64,000 nt of DNA from Sweltsa coloradensis (GCA_024449915.1 JAMZAV010001461.1:100251-164250), one strand, 5' to 3'; positions 47,600 through 61,000 are shown, counted from the first letter of the stretch. Numbers and translations are program-made. Notes: generated by a model not told the origin, from the sequence alone.

Positions 47600-49945
47600 C
47601 CACCTACGGGAGTGTTTCCCGACTATCCAAATCGAGAAATCAAATTATTAGACGTCTGATTTTTTTTCTCTGTTTCTGATAGTAAAGTAACTATAAATAT
47701 ACTGTTTGTTTTCTTCGAAAAATACATATTGATGCATCTATCTTAAATACAAGACTTAAAAAGTATATATTTTTAAAAAATCTAGATTATATTATTTTTG
47801 TTATTTGTCAAGAGTATTTAGTATTTTAATTATTTCTGCTCTTCATCTCAATTGTTTCCGGCAGGGTAATGCCCGTGCAGGTGCGTAGGGGGGGGGGGGG
47901 TAACACTGTGCGTAGTTGTGCGTGAATTACTCCTTTCATCACCGGACGAACGGAACGATTAATTTCCCATCAATCTATGGTCAAGGCTTTGTTGGTGCGC
48001 GCCTCATTGTCATGGGGATGTACAATGCTCGCTCACTACGCGACGCACTCTAGCGTTTCACTTAGTGCACTCAAGCGGACGAACCGTACGCCTTTATTGC
48101 CCACCAACTTTACGAATATCATAATGACAATTTCATTAATATTTAATATATTGTCATTATTTCGATATAACGAATTAAAGTTTTTGTTATAATGGTTATT
48201 TTCGTAGTGTTTGAAAATAAAAATGTAAACGTTTATTATTTAACAAACTGTGATATTATATATTACTGAAGGCATAAAAAAACACAAACACACATTGAAC
48301 TGTGAAATAATATATTGACGTTGTGCGAGAATTCTTTCTAAAATCAATCAATATTAAATATTATTCCGTCTTCAAAAAGGTACAAAATCGATACAAATTA
48401 TTATCAAATATCATTCTAGTATTGTCTAAATTTTAACTAACAGATGTCAATCCATTTGAATAAGTTTTATAGACATTGTTTTTAGTCAGAATACTTCCTC
48501 AAATTCGTTGTTTTACTAACATGAAACGTAAAAATTTGAAGATGTACGTTGATTTTGATAAACATTCTGAGAAAGCGTGGAAGTCAGTTGGCCTGAGTGG
48601 ACGTTTGAATGTGACTACCCCTAACGATGTGTAGTCGTAAAGATTTTGTTGTTATTGTGGTGCTTAGTGGGCCCAACTCCTGCCGTATCAAGCCATAAGA
48701 ATAGTACAATAGCCACACCCAACATCGCATTGTATTAAATCCGCGCAAACGTGAAAAGAATCGGTGTGTTATTCTCTGATACTTGATTCATTCGTATGGA
48801 AAGACTATATTTCATTGGCTACATGCATGAAGTCGCAAGACACGTCATTAAATAATACTTTTGTATACTCGTCAACAACTGAATTATTATACACTTCGTT
48901 TTTCATCAAATGAAATGGAATTTTTGACATATTTGTACCTCGTTAAATTGTTTAATTGGAATAATGTTACGCCTATAGGACGAAACGAAAGCTGAGCATT
49001 ATTAACATACCAGCGGAATATTTCAAGAGAACCCGCGAAATTAAAACGCTGTAAACATAACCTAAATGTTCATTGTACTTTACTTGTAAAATCCAGGTAA
49101 GTGGTTCGTGTATCCACCTACTTTGATCCAAACCAGTTAATTTTTTTCTTTAGTCATATCGAAAATTACTTTCAAGTATGCATTTCTTAGAAGGGTCGCG
49201 TACGATCTTCTTTTGCCACGTGGTCTCATGTAGATACCAACTCAGATCTGGAAATTCTTTTTCGTAAGAAAGGTGACACAAAATAGCGTTTACACAGTCC
49301 GACACACAGATAAACGAAAGTGTCATTTGTCTCACACGAAAATCTCACTCACCTCACTTGTAATTAACATTAATGAACCACGTGCGTGATCCCATAACCT
49401 TGGGAAAGCAGTGCTAAGCTGCAACACCCATTAAGTTTCTACTTTGTTGGTTAATAAAACGCTTTTTAGAGTTTTCGTGACTAACTGTATTATTAAAGTC
49501 ACGTTGAATTTCCTTCATTACCACATGCTTTGTTACTGTGTTAATGTGGGTGTGTACTTGCTGACCACAGCTTTTGTGTGTGAAATATATCTTTGGTAAG
49601 GGGGATATTTCATAAAACCATAAGCAAAGCCACAGCTGTACAAGTACAAGATTTTACGAAAATATGTTGTTTCAAATGCACACATAGCTTAATTGTCATA
49701 ATTCACTGGTAGTAAAATTGACTTAGTTTAAATTCGTTTTTGTCAGTTATTGTAAATAGCGATGATGTTGTAAAATTTAATCATAATGTTTCAATTCAAT
49801 TATATTGATTAATTTTGATTTAAATCAACAATTGCAGTCTCAAAATATGCCGCAGTTCAAATACTTCTTCCGCACGCATTCAAGAAAATAGTGTTTTCTT
49901 GTTAATCAACTTAACATAAGATAACACATTAAATGACAGCATTTG
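47600..49945. other. Anonymous DNA with a G run
   Basis: A run of twelve G lies at about 47889-47900. A good donor-like AATCCAG/GTAAGTGG occurs near 49097 without a supportable exon. No gene is recognised. Confidence 0.5.
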
Positions 49946-49949
49946 TAAT

Positions 49950-50300
49950 CAGATTTAAATCATTGATTTAAATCAGATATAAATCAAATGATTTATTTAA
50001 TAAAAATCATTGATTTAAATCAAATGCACTTTTTCTTCATTTTGAGCAACAAACAAATGAGTTTTCCTGATTTAGGCAAAGTTTTCCTAAAATAAGTTTG
50101 AATTATATTTTCTGAAACGCTTGTGAAAGTATTTGATCCGCTCACCAACTTGACAAGTTTTGAAACACTGATATTGTTGTTGTTCAATAAAAATCTGATT
50201 TAAATCGAAAAGTTGATTTAAATCAAATAAATCCGATTTAAATAAAATAAATCATAATTTTTGATTTTTTTTATAAAAGTTAAAAAAAACACACACCCTG
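49950..50300. mobile_element. hAT-type MITE, copy 2 (inverted to copy 1)
   Basis: Collinear with the reverse complement of 37552-37885: shared segments include CAAATGCACTTTTTCTT, CTGAAACGCTTGTGAAAGT and ACTTGACAAGTTTTG, plus many GATTTAAATC words. The right end is ACACACACCCTG at 50300. The left end is less clear, because extra GATTTAAATC-containing sequence extends to about 49815. No flanking duplication is recognised. Non-coding. Confidence 0.75.
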
Positions 50301-53300
50301 ATAGTAAATAAACCAGCTTCTTGCGTTTTTCCGTTGTCTGTTAAAATGTAGACCGACGAGAGATTTGATACTATTGTGAATATATGTGGGGCATACAAAG
50401 TAAGAACTAGCCGTAACATTATATTGTCTGGATTTGAGTCGTGACTACACCTATAGCGTGGCGAGCTTCGATCCCGTCACCACGTATTATATTGCACCTT
50501 TGAACTCGAGAAAGCACCAAAATTCAAATGCTCTTGATGAGTGTGTTATTATGGAACATTAATTGTGGTGTTGCTACAAGCATCCCAAGTGAAAATATTT
50601 CATTTGTCAGAGAGGTTTCCACCTCTGAGTCAAAAGGTGTAGGTGCTGGAAGGTGAAGTGGGGTGTCAAAGATTGAACTATTGGGTGGTTATCTGATTTA
50701 CCCTTGTGTACTCTTTGTCGTGAAGGCCAATGCATCTAAACGACGCTTGTAACCACTATAAAGCCCCTATTTCGTGTATGTCTCTGTTTGTGTAACCCCC
50801 ACCCCCCACCCCCTAACAACCCCGGCTCAGAACGCACGCGCTCCAACACTCCCTCAGACACTTTTGTTGCGTCCGTGGGGTGATGACATCTTTGAGATGA
50901 AAGGAAGCGAAACCCACGATTACTAATGGCTGGCTAATTCTCCGACTTAATCTACCTTGGCAATCGAATGATTAGCACGGACTAGGCACACTTTGATACG
51001 TTGAGACCCAAGTCGTTTGAGTGGAAGCCGAAAGAATGAATCGTATAAATAATTACGGATGTGTAGAACTTTTGCTGACGCCATTCGTGCGCACGGCACT
51101 TATAACCGAATGACATAATTATCATGTCGTAGATGAGTGTAGATTTTTTGCAAGAATTTCGAGTAACCTTGGTAGAGAGTTTGTTCATTCACTTTATTTG
51201 CAATTAACATTCTAAGCCTTGGGCAGGACTGCAAATGCCATCATTCCCATGTACATATCTAATTATATGCCTTACTCTATATTGAGTACAAAAACATTCA
51301 TGTGAGAAAACATAAAAGTAATTAAGATGTCTTACTAATGTTCTTCTCAATCCAAATAATGCATAATATGTTAAGATATATAATAATTGCGGTATATTTT
51401 GATCAGCCACATTGCTGAATTGCGAAAACCATCTATGTGAAGTTTTGCAATTGACGACATTCCTCTTTTTCATTATTTTGATATGGTGTGAAACTGTGAA
51501 TTTCATGGATACATACTTGTCCCAAATTTGTGTTGTATTTTTATTCTCTATCAGCTTACATCACATTGCACTTAAATGCTCAAATTATATGTTAACAAGC
51601 AAAGCGAGAACACGCCAAACGCGATGTATTTATAGAACTTACAATTACGTTCCGCCTAGCGTAAAATCTTCTACTTGAACACGCAAAGTGTATTGGCTGC
51701 AATGCCACTGCTGTATCCTTACTGTTTGTTGAATGTCTGTCTGTCTTGTTTTAATAGTTCGCGTGTTTATATTTATCGACGTGTCACAGTTTTGTTTTCA
51801 GAATGATACTCTTTACCCTGACACGGTCTATATTGAAATGTCATTCTTATTAAATTGATTTTTCTATTTGGTGATGATTAAAATCAGTTTTTCCCTAACA
51901 ATCAAACTCATGGCTAACTATAAACGTTCGTGACATTACATTCATAATCTTCAACATTGACGTATAGGACTGCCTGCTATAGTGCATGTAAGTTACACAT
52001 CAGATTTATCGGTATTTAATGTGTTAGGGGTAATGTCCAAGGGAGGAAATGTTATAGGACAATCTCAGCATTCGCATTAACCACCTTGGAATCGCACGGT
52101 TTTCGAGCCCGTAACCTCCCAAATAAGAATTTCACACGTAACATCTGCCGGTGTTTCCATGAATGGTTTTCATTCGTAAAGGTATCCTCCAGTTGCGAGC
52201 TAATTTTTATGCAAACATAGTAGTCAGTGTAAAATCTACTGAACTGAAAACATGAAGTTCATGAGACGTTTAGTTTATTTTACAGGGATATTTTAACTTT
52301 CCGCTCTGACGTCATATTGGCCCAGTCTTGCATCCAGCCCACTGACAAGCATACGCTCCACTCCGTGCTGTAACCAATACGTGTGCCTGCTCACAGCCCT
52401 CATATTGTAGATTTGCTGTGTGTGAAGTAGACATTTATGCATTTTTCAAGAAGTTTCCAACGTAGTGTATACGAAATTCATATGATCAAATGAGCGTTCA
52501 TTCCTTCCTACAGGATCGTTAAATTTCGCTCAGTTTCGTATAGAAGTTACTTAATTATATTTGATTTCGGTAACTTTCAAAACAGATTTGTTCATAACGT
52601 CAATGGTATTTTAAATTAAAATCGAGACGTTTAAGATTCGGGCTTCGAGCAATGTGATCTATTTGTTAGTGTTTATGGTTATACATTTGTTTATATTATT
52701 ATTCTATTCAAGACGAGATAAGAATATTTAGTTGGTATTGAATAAAGGACAATAGCATTAATAGATGCATTATGCAGATTTCGTATACACCCATTTGCTC
52801 TACAGTGCCAGGACGGACGAACCTGCGCACTGAACTCTTGAGACGTGACATATTAACAATGTTGTTAGTCATTAACGTAACGTTGAAAATAATGTTTCGT
52901 ATAGACGTGTACGATTATTTACATTATAATTATCTGTTATTATTTAAATGATTTTAAAGTATGACATTAAGTCATCATCTATAAATACTTATTATCATTT
53001 TAGTTGCATTTTTCATGGTAATCTCTATGTCGACATCACTAGATGAACAATCAACGAACTAGGACGTGGCCAACGAGTTGTATCATTGGAGTCCCTGACC
53101 TAATGTGCTCATCTAGTTATTGTGATTTAATTAAACAACCGTGCTGAAACATGGATTTAAAATTAAAACAGGCCGACTGGTTTGTGCATGTTACCTTTTG
53201 AGACTTTTAATCCCCGAATTACCCCATTAAAATAACCTCGTATAGACAAAACGGACGTGACATTGTGGCATGCTCCTTTCTCTCATTATTCGTACCCAGC

Positions 53301-53535
53301 GATACGTTAGTTTATTCAAATATGACATGTTAAGTCCTGCTAAAATAAGGTGAAAATGAACTCAACCAAATTCACATTATATACCTCGTATGTGTTTGCT
53401 CTATTATTTATAGTCAGCCAAGTCTTAAAGATTTGACACCTGTTTCGCACATGGCCAGTCCCGGTTGTATGCTGAGGAGGATCTGGAGTATCAAGTTTAG
53501 CAGTAACGAACGCTGTCTTGTCGCCTTCATTGCTG
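50301..53535. other. Anonymous DNA; C-rich tract at 50795
   Basis: Four C runs at about 50795-50823 (CCCCCACCCCCCACCCCC and CCCC after TAACAA) form a G-quadruplex motif on the minus strand. No gene or transposon is recognised elsewhere in the stretch. Confidence 0.5.
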
Positions 53536-53540
53536 TTTTC

Positions 53541-53798
53541 TCATCTGGAAGTAAAGTTATGAACGACGTGTTGCTTTGCTTTACGCTTTTTTATGTTTCC
53601 TTCGAATTTTTGATATGCTTGGTTCTCAAAACCCATGAATTGCCGGTTGGCAAGATTCATAAAGGGCTCCCACTCTTGCATACAAATAGTCCAGTTTTCC
53701 CCTTCTCTCTCATGTTCTCGAGCCATCACAGCATGGAAACTTTGCGATAGGCGTAAACCACTGGGCGACACACGCCCTACTCTTCCACTAGCTCCAGC
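53541..53798 (-). CDS. Candidate terminal exon, unknown charged protein
   Basis: On the minus strand an acceptor-like ATCTATATTCCCAG is followed by an 85-codon open frame that ends in a TGA at 53541-53543. The peptide starts AGASGRVGRV, has a Trp/Glu-rich middle (ENWTICMQEWEPFMNLANRQ) and a basic end (NIKKRKAKQ). Codon choice looks less A/T-driven than in other frames here, and the composition is plausible for a soluble protein or a transposon-encoded segment. I recognise no family. The opposite strand also has a 105-codon frame over the same region, which weakens the case. No polyadenylation signal was pinned down. Confidence 0.28.
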   Translation of the reverse strand, partial: AGASGRVGRVSPSGLRLSQSFHAVMAREHEREGENWTICMQEWEPFMNLANRQFMGFENQAYQKFEGNIKKRKAKQHVVHNFTSR

Positions 53799-53799
53799 C

Positions 53800-55850
53800 T
53801 GGGAATATAGATACTAAAGTTCTAACTATATTTTCGCTATTTTGGTAAAGTTCTCACCAGTTAATCCGTAATGGTATACCAAATCTTTCCACACGGTTTG
53901 AAGGAAAAGAGATTGGTGTATTTTCGATTAGAAAACTCTTCAATTCGATTAAGTCTCCTACGCTGGCTGTATAAATTTGAGGATAGATAATTCCATGCAC
54001 CTTTTTGCACCGTCTACAAGAGACGAAGGGGAGAAAGGGGGTGCGTGTTCTTATGCGTTGAGCAGTATTTCATCAAAGTGAGCATGAGATCTTAATTCTT
54101 TTCGTTAATTAATTTGTTTTGTTTGAAGGTTTACAGTAATTTGGAATGAATTTAAGTTTTTGATAATGCTTGAAAACTGAATGTATTTCTCATAGAGATT
54201 TCTCTCTTTTCCCAGTGAACGGCTTAAATTATCACAATTGAAAAGTAAAGTTTGTTCTTGTAGTTAATTGCTTTCGGTAGATTTAATTTATATACATAAT
54301 TTATGAAAACACTACACTTAAAAGAACAACCTCGGAACATCGCGGATGGAAGAATATGCTGCATGCATGCCTCCTGAGTTCCCCGTTACGTAAGTTGATA
54401 TTCTACATCTGCGGACAAATTTTCTGTCAAGTGCTATTCTGCTGCAAACCGCGTACAAATATAGCTCTTTGTGGAGTGGAGCCCTACATACCAAGTACTA
54501 CTACAGCGCTTTGTAACCTATAAACGACGTTATTTTTAAACTATATGTTACTTTTTCAAAAGCACTTCCATGCAAACAAAGAGAAATAAAACGGCAAAAC
54601 TGCAACTCGTCGATTGTTAACAATTGCTCCTTTTGGTATTTGAAGTTTGATGCCAGTCTATAAGTATGTGTGTGGCATGGTTTTACTTTGTCGATGTCGC
54701 CTTTGATCGCCTTCGCCTGTCACAAGTGAGACTAGCTTCACTCTACACTAAAAGCGTTCTGGAGTATTCAGAACTCGATGTCTGTTCAACATAGCGGGAC
54801 AAAGACACTGAACATTGCGGAAATAGCCTGCCCGACAACCTTCATTCTAATTTATAACTTATTTAGCGAACTTTTACAAAAGCTTTGGCAAGATAGTCCA
54901 TTCAATAATATACCCTCGTGGTTTTAAATAGCTAATGTACGCTTTTGTTATCAAACGAAAAGAAAAGTGTTCTCCATAACAAAGAAATTTAAAGTTTTGA
55001 CGCTGAGCATAAGCTAAATGTTGGGAGGTAACACTTGCTAAGTGAAGTTTGAAAGCTGGAGAATTATTCGAATAGCGTTAAACGACTTTTTCGGGGAATA
55101 CATAATTATATGACCTCCATTTAAAATAAATAGAAAATTAAATTGATTATAATATATGAAAACAAGATAATTTATGAGTTGCTCTTAAACTCTTCATGGA
55201 AATGTATGTCTCCACGAAGCTTCCGTTTAATTTGAGTTGAAACCAACTTGTTGCATTTAATTTGATTTGAAAAGTTGGCGCATAAAAATTAAAAATTGTG
55301 TTACATGACTTGTGGAGATTCGTATTTAACACTTAAATTTTCCTTAAATGTCACACTGAAATCCATGTCTAACTTACATGTAGCATGGTTTCTGTTTGAA
55401 GTTTAAGTTCACGAATGTAACTTGTTCTTGACACATGCACCAGGTAAGGTAATTGTTGCCGTGTTGTCAATTACCACATCCAGTGCTCGATGTCTTGTGC
55501 AAAGACTGTCTCTCGCCCGACCAATCTCCCCCTCCCCCTTCTTCTCCCAAGACACCCAGTGCTCCATGGGACTTCTCACTCAACACACTGGCATTTATCT
55601 TAACTATTTAATGACGTCTAAATTCTACCAAATTAGCTAGGGTTGCTTAAACTTACTAATAAAACGTATAGGTTTGCGTATACATAAAGAGAACCTCAAT
55701 TGGTTTCAATTATTATTTCAATGTTATTGATGATTATACACTACATAACGAATTGTATTCGCATGCAGCACCAGGCAACGAAGGTCAAAACAGGTAAATC
55801 GTGCAAATCAAGATTTTATACGGTAAAAAGAGTTTTTCAGGGGAATTTTT
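53800..55850. other. Anonymous DNA, no gene recognised
   Basis: Nothing supportable. A donor-like CACCAG/GTAAGGTA near 55443 has no matching exon. Confidence 0.5.
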
Positions 55851-55852
55851 CG

Positions 55853-56411
55853 TTAACCCTGCATTATCGCGCGTTCTTATTTAACGCTAGTACTCGCGTG
55901 GGGTAGAATATATAACTCCATAATTGAAATATCTCAATTTTGGAGTTGTGATGGTGTTTGGATGTAGGGTTAACTTATTTTACTTTATTGGAATGTACTT
56001 GACCTCTGTTTTAAGACAGTAACACCAATAAAGGAATTTTTGTGAATTAAATTGGTATTTCCTTGAAACTTTACACAATTCGTTTGGAAATTATGTATAG
56101 TAGGTCCTCCTGTTGCAAAATATTAAATTTTCTTACTACGATACATTAATCTAATTTTTTTCATTTTTATTTTCTTACATAATTATATTATTGTATTATT
56201 ATAGAGGTAAAATCAAATTTTGTAACCTTTTGATATTTCATTTTTTTTACTACATCAAACCAACTTTAATAATTTTTTTCTGCTAAAACAATGAACCCCG
56301 ACTAACATGAAGTTGTAAAAAAACATCAAAGATAACTTGAGAATACTAAAATGAGAGGTCGGTAAGATTGGAAACTTAAGATTTTGTATTACGCCAGTAA
56401 TGCAGGGTTAA
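55853..56411. mobile_element. piggyBac-type MITE with TTAA target duplication
   Basis: The element spans 55857-56407 (551 bp). Its ends are inverted repeats: CCCTGCATTA at the left and TAATGCAGGG at the right. The four bases on each side are TTAA (55853-55856 and 56408-56411). TTAA duplication with ends beginning CCC is the signature of the piggyBac superfamily. The terminal repeat is about 10 bp perfect; the following bases (TCGCGCG versus CTGGCGT) are only loosely alike. The interior is A/T-rich without an open frame of note, so mobilisation would need a transposase from elsewhere. Confidence 0.82.
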
Positions 56412-57035
56412 AGCGTGAATGCAAATTATCTTCCACTTCATTCAAACATACACACAAAACAATTCACAATTATATGTTTTAATTCACATAAATTGATTTG
56501 TATGTACAACTTCAAATGTTATTATTCATTCAATACATAATATGTTTGGAATCTTTAGATCGTAGCTATCTTTGAAGAGTTGATTTTTTTTTCTGGAACA
56601 AGTCAACATAAATTCTTATCCTTTTGGAATTATAATTTCTGGACATCCTTATGACGTTATGAAATTCAATGATAAAATGACATAATTAAAACCCCCCCAT
56701 AATCTTTTAAAACCTGATTGATATTTTTAATTCCAATGATACCCAACATGTAAGTTATAATAGTCTCTTCATTACTGTAGCGAGCATTAAAACATGGTGA
56801 GGGGGGGCGCTCTCCGATGCCCCACTCTCCGATGCCCCATCTACCTGCTTAAGAAACCCATGTTACACCACGTAATATAAGGCACGGTCTCTTACGCGGT
56901 AAATTCAAATGTTAAAAATATAACTCTCTGTTGAACAGTCTTGTGTCTCGTTTTCAAACTTGCCTGTATTATTAAGGGGGGGGGGGGATATTGCCACCAA
57001 CTATTTTTTGGACCAAAATATTTATAGGTAAAGGG
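56412..57035. other. Anonymous DNA with small repeats
   Basis: A 15-base unit CTCTCCGATGCCCCA is repeated twice at about 56809-56838. A G run lies near 56976-56988. No gene is recognised. Confidence 0.5.
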
Positions 57036-57037
57036 AC

Positions 57038-57387
57038 TAGGTTAGGTTAGGTTAGGTTAGGTTAGGTTAGGTTAGGTTTAGGTTTAGGTTAGGTTAGGTT
57101 AGATTAGGTTAGGTTAGGTTAGGTTAGGTTAGGTTTGGTTAGGTTAGGTAAGGTCAGGTCAGGCCAGGCCAGGCCAGGTTAGATAAGGTTAGGTTAGGTT
57201 ATGTAAGGTTAGGTTAGGTTAGGTTAGGTTAGGTTAGGTTGGGTTAAGTTATGTCAGGTTAGGTTATGTTAGTTTAGTTTAGTTTAGTTTAGTTTAGTTT
57301 AGTTTAGTTTAGTTTAGTTTAGTTTAGTTTAGTATATTTTATTTTAGTTTAGTTTAGGTTAGGTTTGGTTAGGTAAGGTTAGGTTAG
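57038..57387 (+). repeat. Interstitial (TTAGG)n telomere-type array
   Basis: About 350 bp of the pentamer AGGTT/TTAGG with variants. The middle (about 57271-57355) is a homogenised variant run of AGTTT, and a short run of AGGCC/AGGTC variants lies near 57150-57180. TTAGG is the canonical arthropod telomere repeat. Here it lies in the interior of a contig among unique DNA, so it is interstitial. No subtelomeric retrotransposon is visible beside it. Confidence 0.93.
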
Positions 57388-57389
57388 CT

Positions 57390-57965
57390 GGTCATATAGC
57401 TAAACGAACTATAATACCACTTATATTTTATTATAAAACAGACACGACTCACCAATATTGAACTCTACTAAGATTGAATAATATTCTTAAATTCGGAGAG
57501 ACTTTGATAAAAATTTAGTAATTATAGGGCCTACAAAATATTCAATTCAACTGATGCGTCCTTCCAAACTCAGTGTCGGGAGGTTGCATTGCAAATGCAA
57601 GGTCACACTCGCTCAAGTTGCTGTTGCGCGCTCGGATGTTCACACGACACCGCTCACTCGAAGGCAAAGGAGGGGTGGTAATTTACGACTTGCAGGTTTC
57701 GGTGATGGAAATGCAGTTGTGCCGGTCTTGCACAAAACCAAGTACGTTCTTCAATCAGTATCGTAATAACCGTTAATTATTTTTCAAATGTAAATAGTGC
57801 GATGGATAGGTCGATGATTTATCTATGATTGTGTGGAAACAAAATTGTAGTTTTGTTTATATTTAAAATGGTACTTCATATAACACAATTTTCGAATTTT
57901 GGTTAAAATTTCGATTTTTTTTTCAAGCTTATGTTCAGCAAAACACGTTAATTTGGTTTTCCTTC
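57390..57965. other. Anonymous DNA, no gene recognised
   Basis: Two overlapping frames at 57554-57776 share a GC-richer core (57560-57700) but show no motif. Nothing else is supportable. Confidence 0.5.
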
Positions 57966-57968
57966 CAG

Positions 57969-58061
57969 CAACAGCAAAAGAAATTTTAAAATTCTAAGTA
58001 GTTTTGATAATATCGTTAAAGAGAGTCTTTTTCAGGTGTTTGCTAAATCTCAAATTTCAAG
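57969..58061 (+). CDS. Candidate internal exon (doubtful)
   Basis: An acceptor TTTTCCTTCCAG is followed by 93 bases and the best donor in the window, TTTCAAG/GTAAGTATC. One frame is open: a leftover base, 30 codons starting NSKRNFKILSSFDNIVKE, and two leftover bases. A second acceptor at 58036 would give a 25-base micro-exon. The peptide is not recognised, and codon use is A/T-rich like the background. Confidence 0.2.
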
Positions 58062-58064
58062 GTA

Positions 58065-61000
58065 AGTATCAGATTAAGCTATGCCTATTATGTTATTATT
58101 GATAACAAAAGATAGAGCTTTCTTTTAAATGTAAAATCGTGATTGTATCTTTATTAGATCATAAGATATCGGGCTCTAAAGAAAACACGTGAATTCATGC
58201 CTGACCCTGTTAAATCCGACCAATCCTCTGTTGAACCTAACCTTAAAGGGTGTATAGGATCTTTCTAGAAAAACAGTGAGTGAACCATGAAATTTCGAGG
58301 TTCTACTGCAAACTGCTTTTATACGAACATAATACGAGACTTCAAAAGTTTAGGATTTAATGGCAGGAACACTAAATGAGGTAAATAATCAATATCTTTC
58401 TTTTTATAAATTTAATATATATATAATATATATTTCAAGTACACATATTATATATATTGTATATGTATACAATACACAAACTACACAATTGAAGTTTATT
58501 CTTCTAAAAAATACAAAACTTGATGGCTACAATATGGTTACACTTACATGACGCACTCACTTGGAGATCTGCGTCAAATATAAATCCCAATCCAATATAC
58601 ATTGGTCAAGGCCTTTAATTAAATTACTTAATTACGTTTTAAGAAGCAATGTAGATTCGAAGTATTGCTATTGTTCTTTACCAAATGCTCTTGGTTGATG
58701 TTTAATGTTAATTGTATGTAGCACCACAATACTTTAGAATATAATTAATATATATAATACTTTAGAATTACGACGGGTTTCAATTTTCTAACTTTGCGAG
58801 CTTCACCAACATTCTGGACCACCAAGACCTCTAATTTGCACCTCTGAAAATGGAAGCTTTGGGAGTTTGTTTGGGAACGATTAGGGCATGTCACGAACAG
58901 AGAACATTTGAAATAACTGTCTCCTTCACAAGATATGGAACTAACTACACTTACTGAACCATCTATTATCAGCTAATGAAACAATTAAGCAATACTTTGC
59001 TTATGTGCTGCGATAGAGACACACGCTGGTGCAACCACAACCGGTGACAACACCATTGGACAATTGATTGAGCTTCAAAGCGTTCCACAATAAACCCCTT
59101 CCCGGTTTGTCCAAGCTCATACTATAGAAGTTAATTTTAAATTTAAAACAAATAAGCAAACTTTTATCATTACAAAACAAACCAAAGTTCCAGATATTGA
59201 TTTTTTTAAGACAATGTTATTCGACATTAACATATTCAAATACAAAAAATTGAACTATATTTATATCGATAACTGTAGATAGTACAAAAATAATTTACTA
59301 TGGCTATATAATATGCATGCAGTCAGTTATATTATAATATGTAGGGAAATATATCACAGGTTTAACATTTCGAATTTAATGCTTGCGCGGCCTGTAACAA
59401 TAATATTAAAATTACTTTATTGCGACATTTCGCTGCGTTGATAATTCATTACCCATTAACGTTCCAGCCCATACTGTGTGAGCTTTCATTAGAAACAAGT
59501 TATTAAATAATAAAACTTTGACAATACGAAATAACCTGAGCAAATAAGTTATATTAAACGGTCTTATGACATCAAAAATAATTTTTTACCACAGTTTCTT
59601 TAGCATTAAACATAATTCAAATGACCATTTCCAAAAATTATATCTAATAACTCTGATTTACACGATCTGTTTAAGGTTTAAGATCATGAAATTTGTGAAA
59701 ATAGGAGTTATCGGAGAGTTTCTTAAATGGCCCCTACAAAATGTATGCCTGTGCGATAGGTCTGACTGCACAAATGTACACTTTACAAAATTATACCCCT
59801 TCTTGGTAATCAGCATATTTTTACTGAATTGTCGCCCAAATTACAAACACATATGTTGTGTAAATACAGAAAAGAGAACTATACGTAAACAATGGCAATT
59901 TCTTTTCTGGACAAAATTCTCTAAAGTTAAGATGCTTAAAGTTCACCACAATATTATTTCTTATTCGAATATTTCCAATGGGATCTACCTTGAAAATGAA
60001 AAACCTGGATAATGTCCACGGTTCATTGTAAATCAAATATAATTTATTTTGCTCTGTAAAATCATAACCTAATAACATGTATGCAATGCATATATTTGGG
60101 GATTAGCAAGTGAATACCCCTTTAAGATTCAACATTTAAAACTCTAAATGCACAAGAGACATTGAACCAATGAATAAATGAAGTAATACAGGCCTAATCG
60201 TGTTTTAGTATGGGTGAGCATTTATAGTTGGATGTGACATTTGCAAGACTGTATTAAAACTGAGGTAAGATCAAATTTGTGTTTATTAGCTTCAATTCGG
60301 CTATCAGTTGCTACATACAAATTGTTTGCAGAAAGTAACAAATTAACAAACCAACTTTACTTTTTATTCCTTAAAAACACAATTTACACATTTTTGAAAC
60401 CTTGGTTGGCATTTAAAATATTTAAAATGCAATTTACAAACCAATGAAACACTCAAAAGATCCTCATACATTATACATACCATTTATACCCTTGCACAAT
60501 ACCGTTACTATGTATGATTAAAACTTCGTAATACTTATTCAACATATTCTCTTCATCCACTAAGCACACGCACTTGTTAATGTATACACACACTTTTGTC
60601 ACCTGCCTCTGCTATGTACTAATTTGTAACCTGCTTAAACATATTATTATTAGTCACCTTCTTACTTTCTAATTATTTTCTAATTACCTATGTACACATT
60701 CGTATAACTAATATTATTATCATGTACATAGTAGCCCCTAGTTATTATTAAGGATTATTCATTCCCCCTCTCCCAAGAGGGGTTATATCTAAGCAATGTA
60801 TTGATCGAGTGAATAAAATATGAAATATGAAATATGAAATAAATAAGATTTATCACTAGAACACAATAAAGTTCATTCTAGCTAACACATTTTAGATAAA
60901 AACAGTAACTGAACAATGAATTAAAAATTAACCTATGTTTGTTCGGCCCTTTGGTGAAATTGAGTGGGTAAAAAACTTGCAAGCACAAAGCTTTTCAGAA

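Noticed and set aside
59566..60012. 148-codon plus-strand frame
   Set aside because: Composition is A/T-driven (Ile, Lys, Phe, Asn), an 85-codon frame overlaps on the other strand, and no domain is recognisable.
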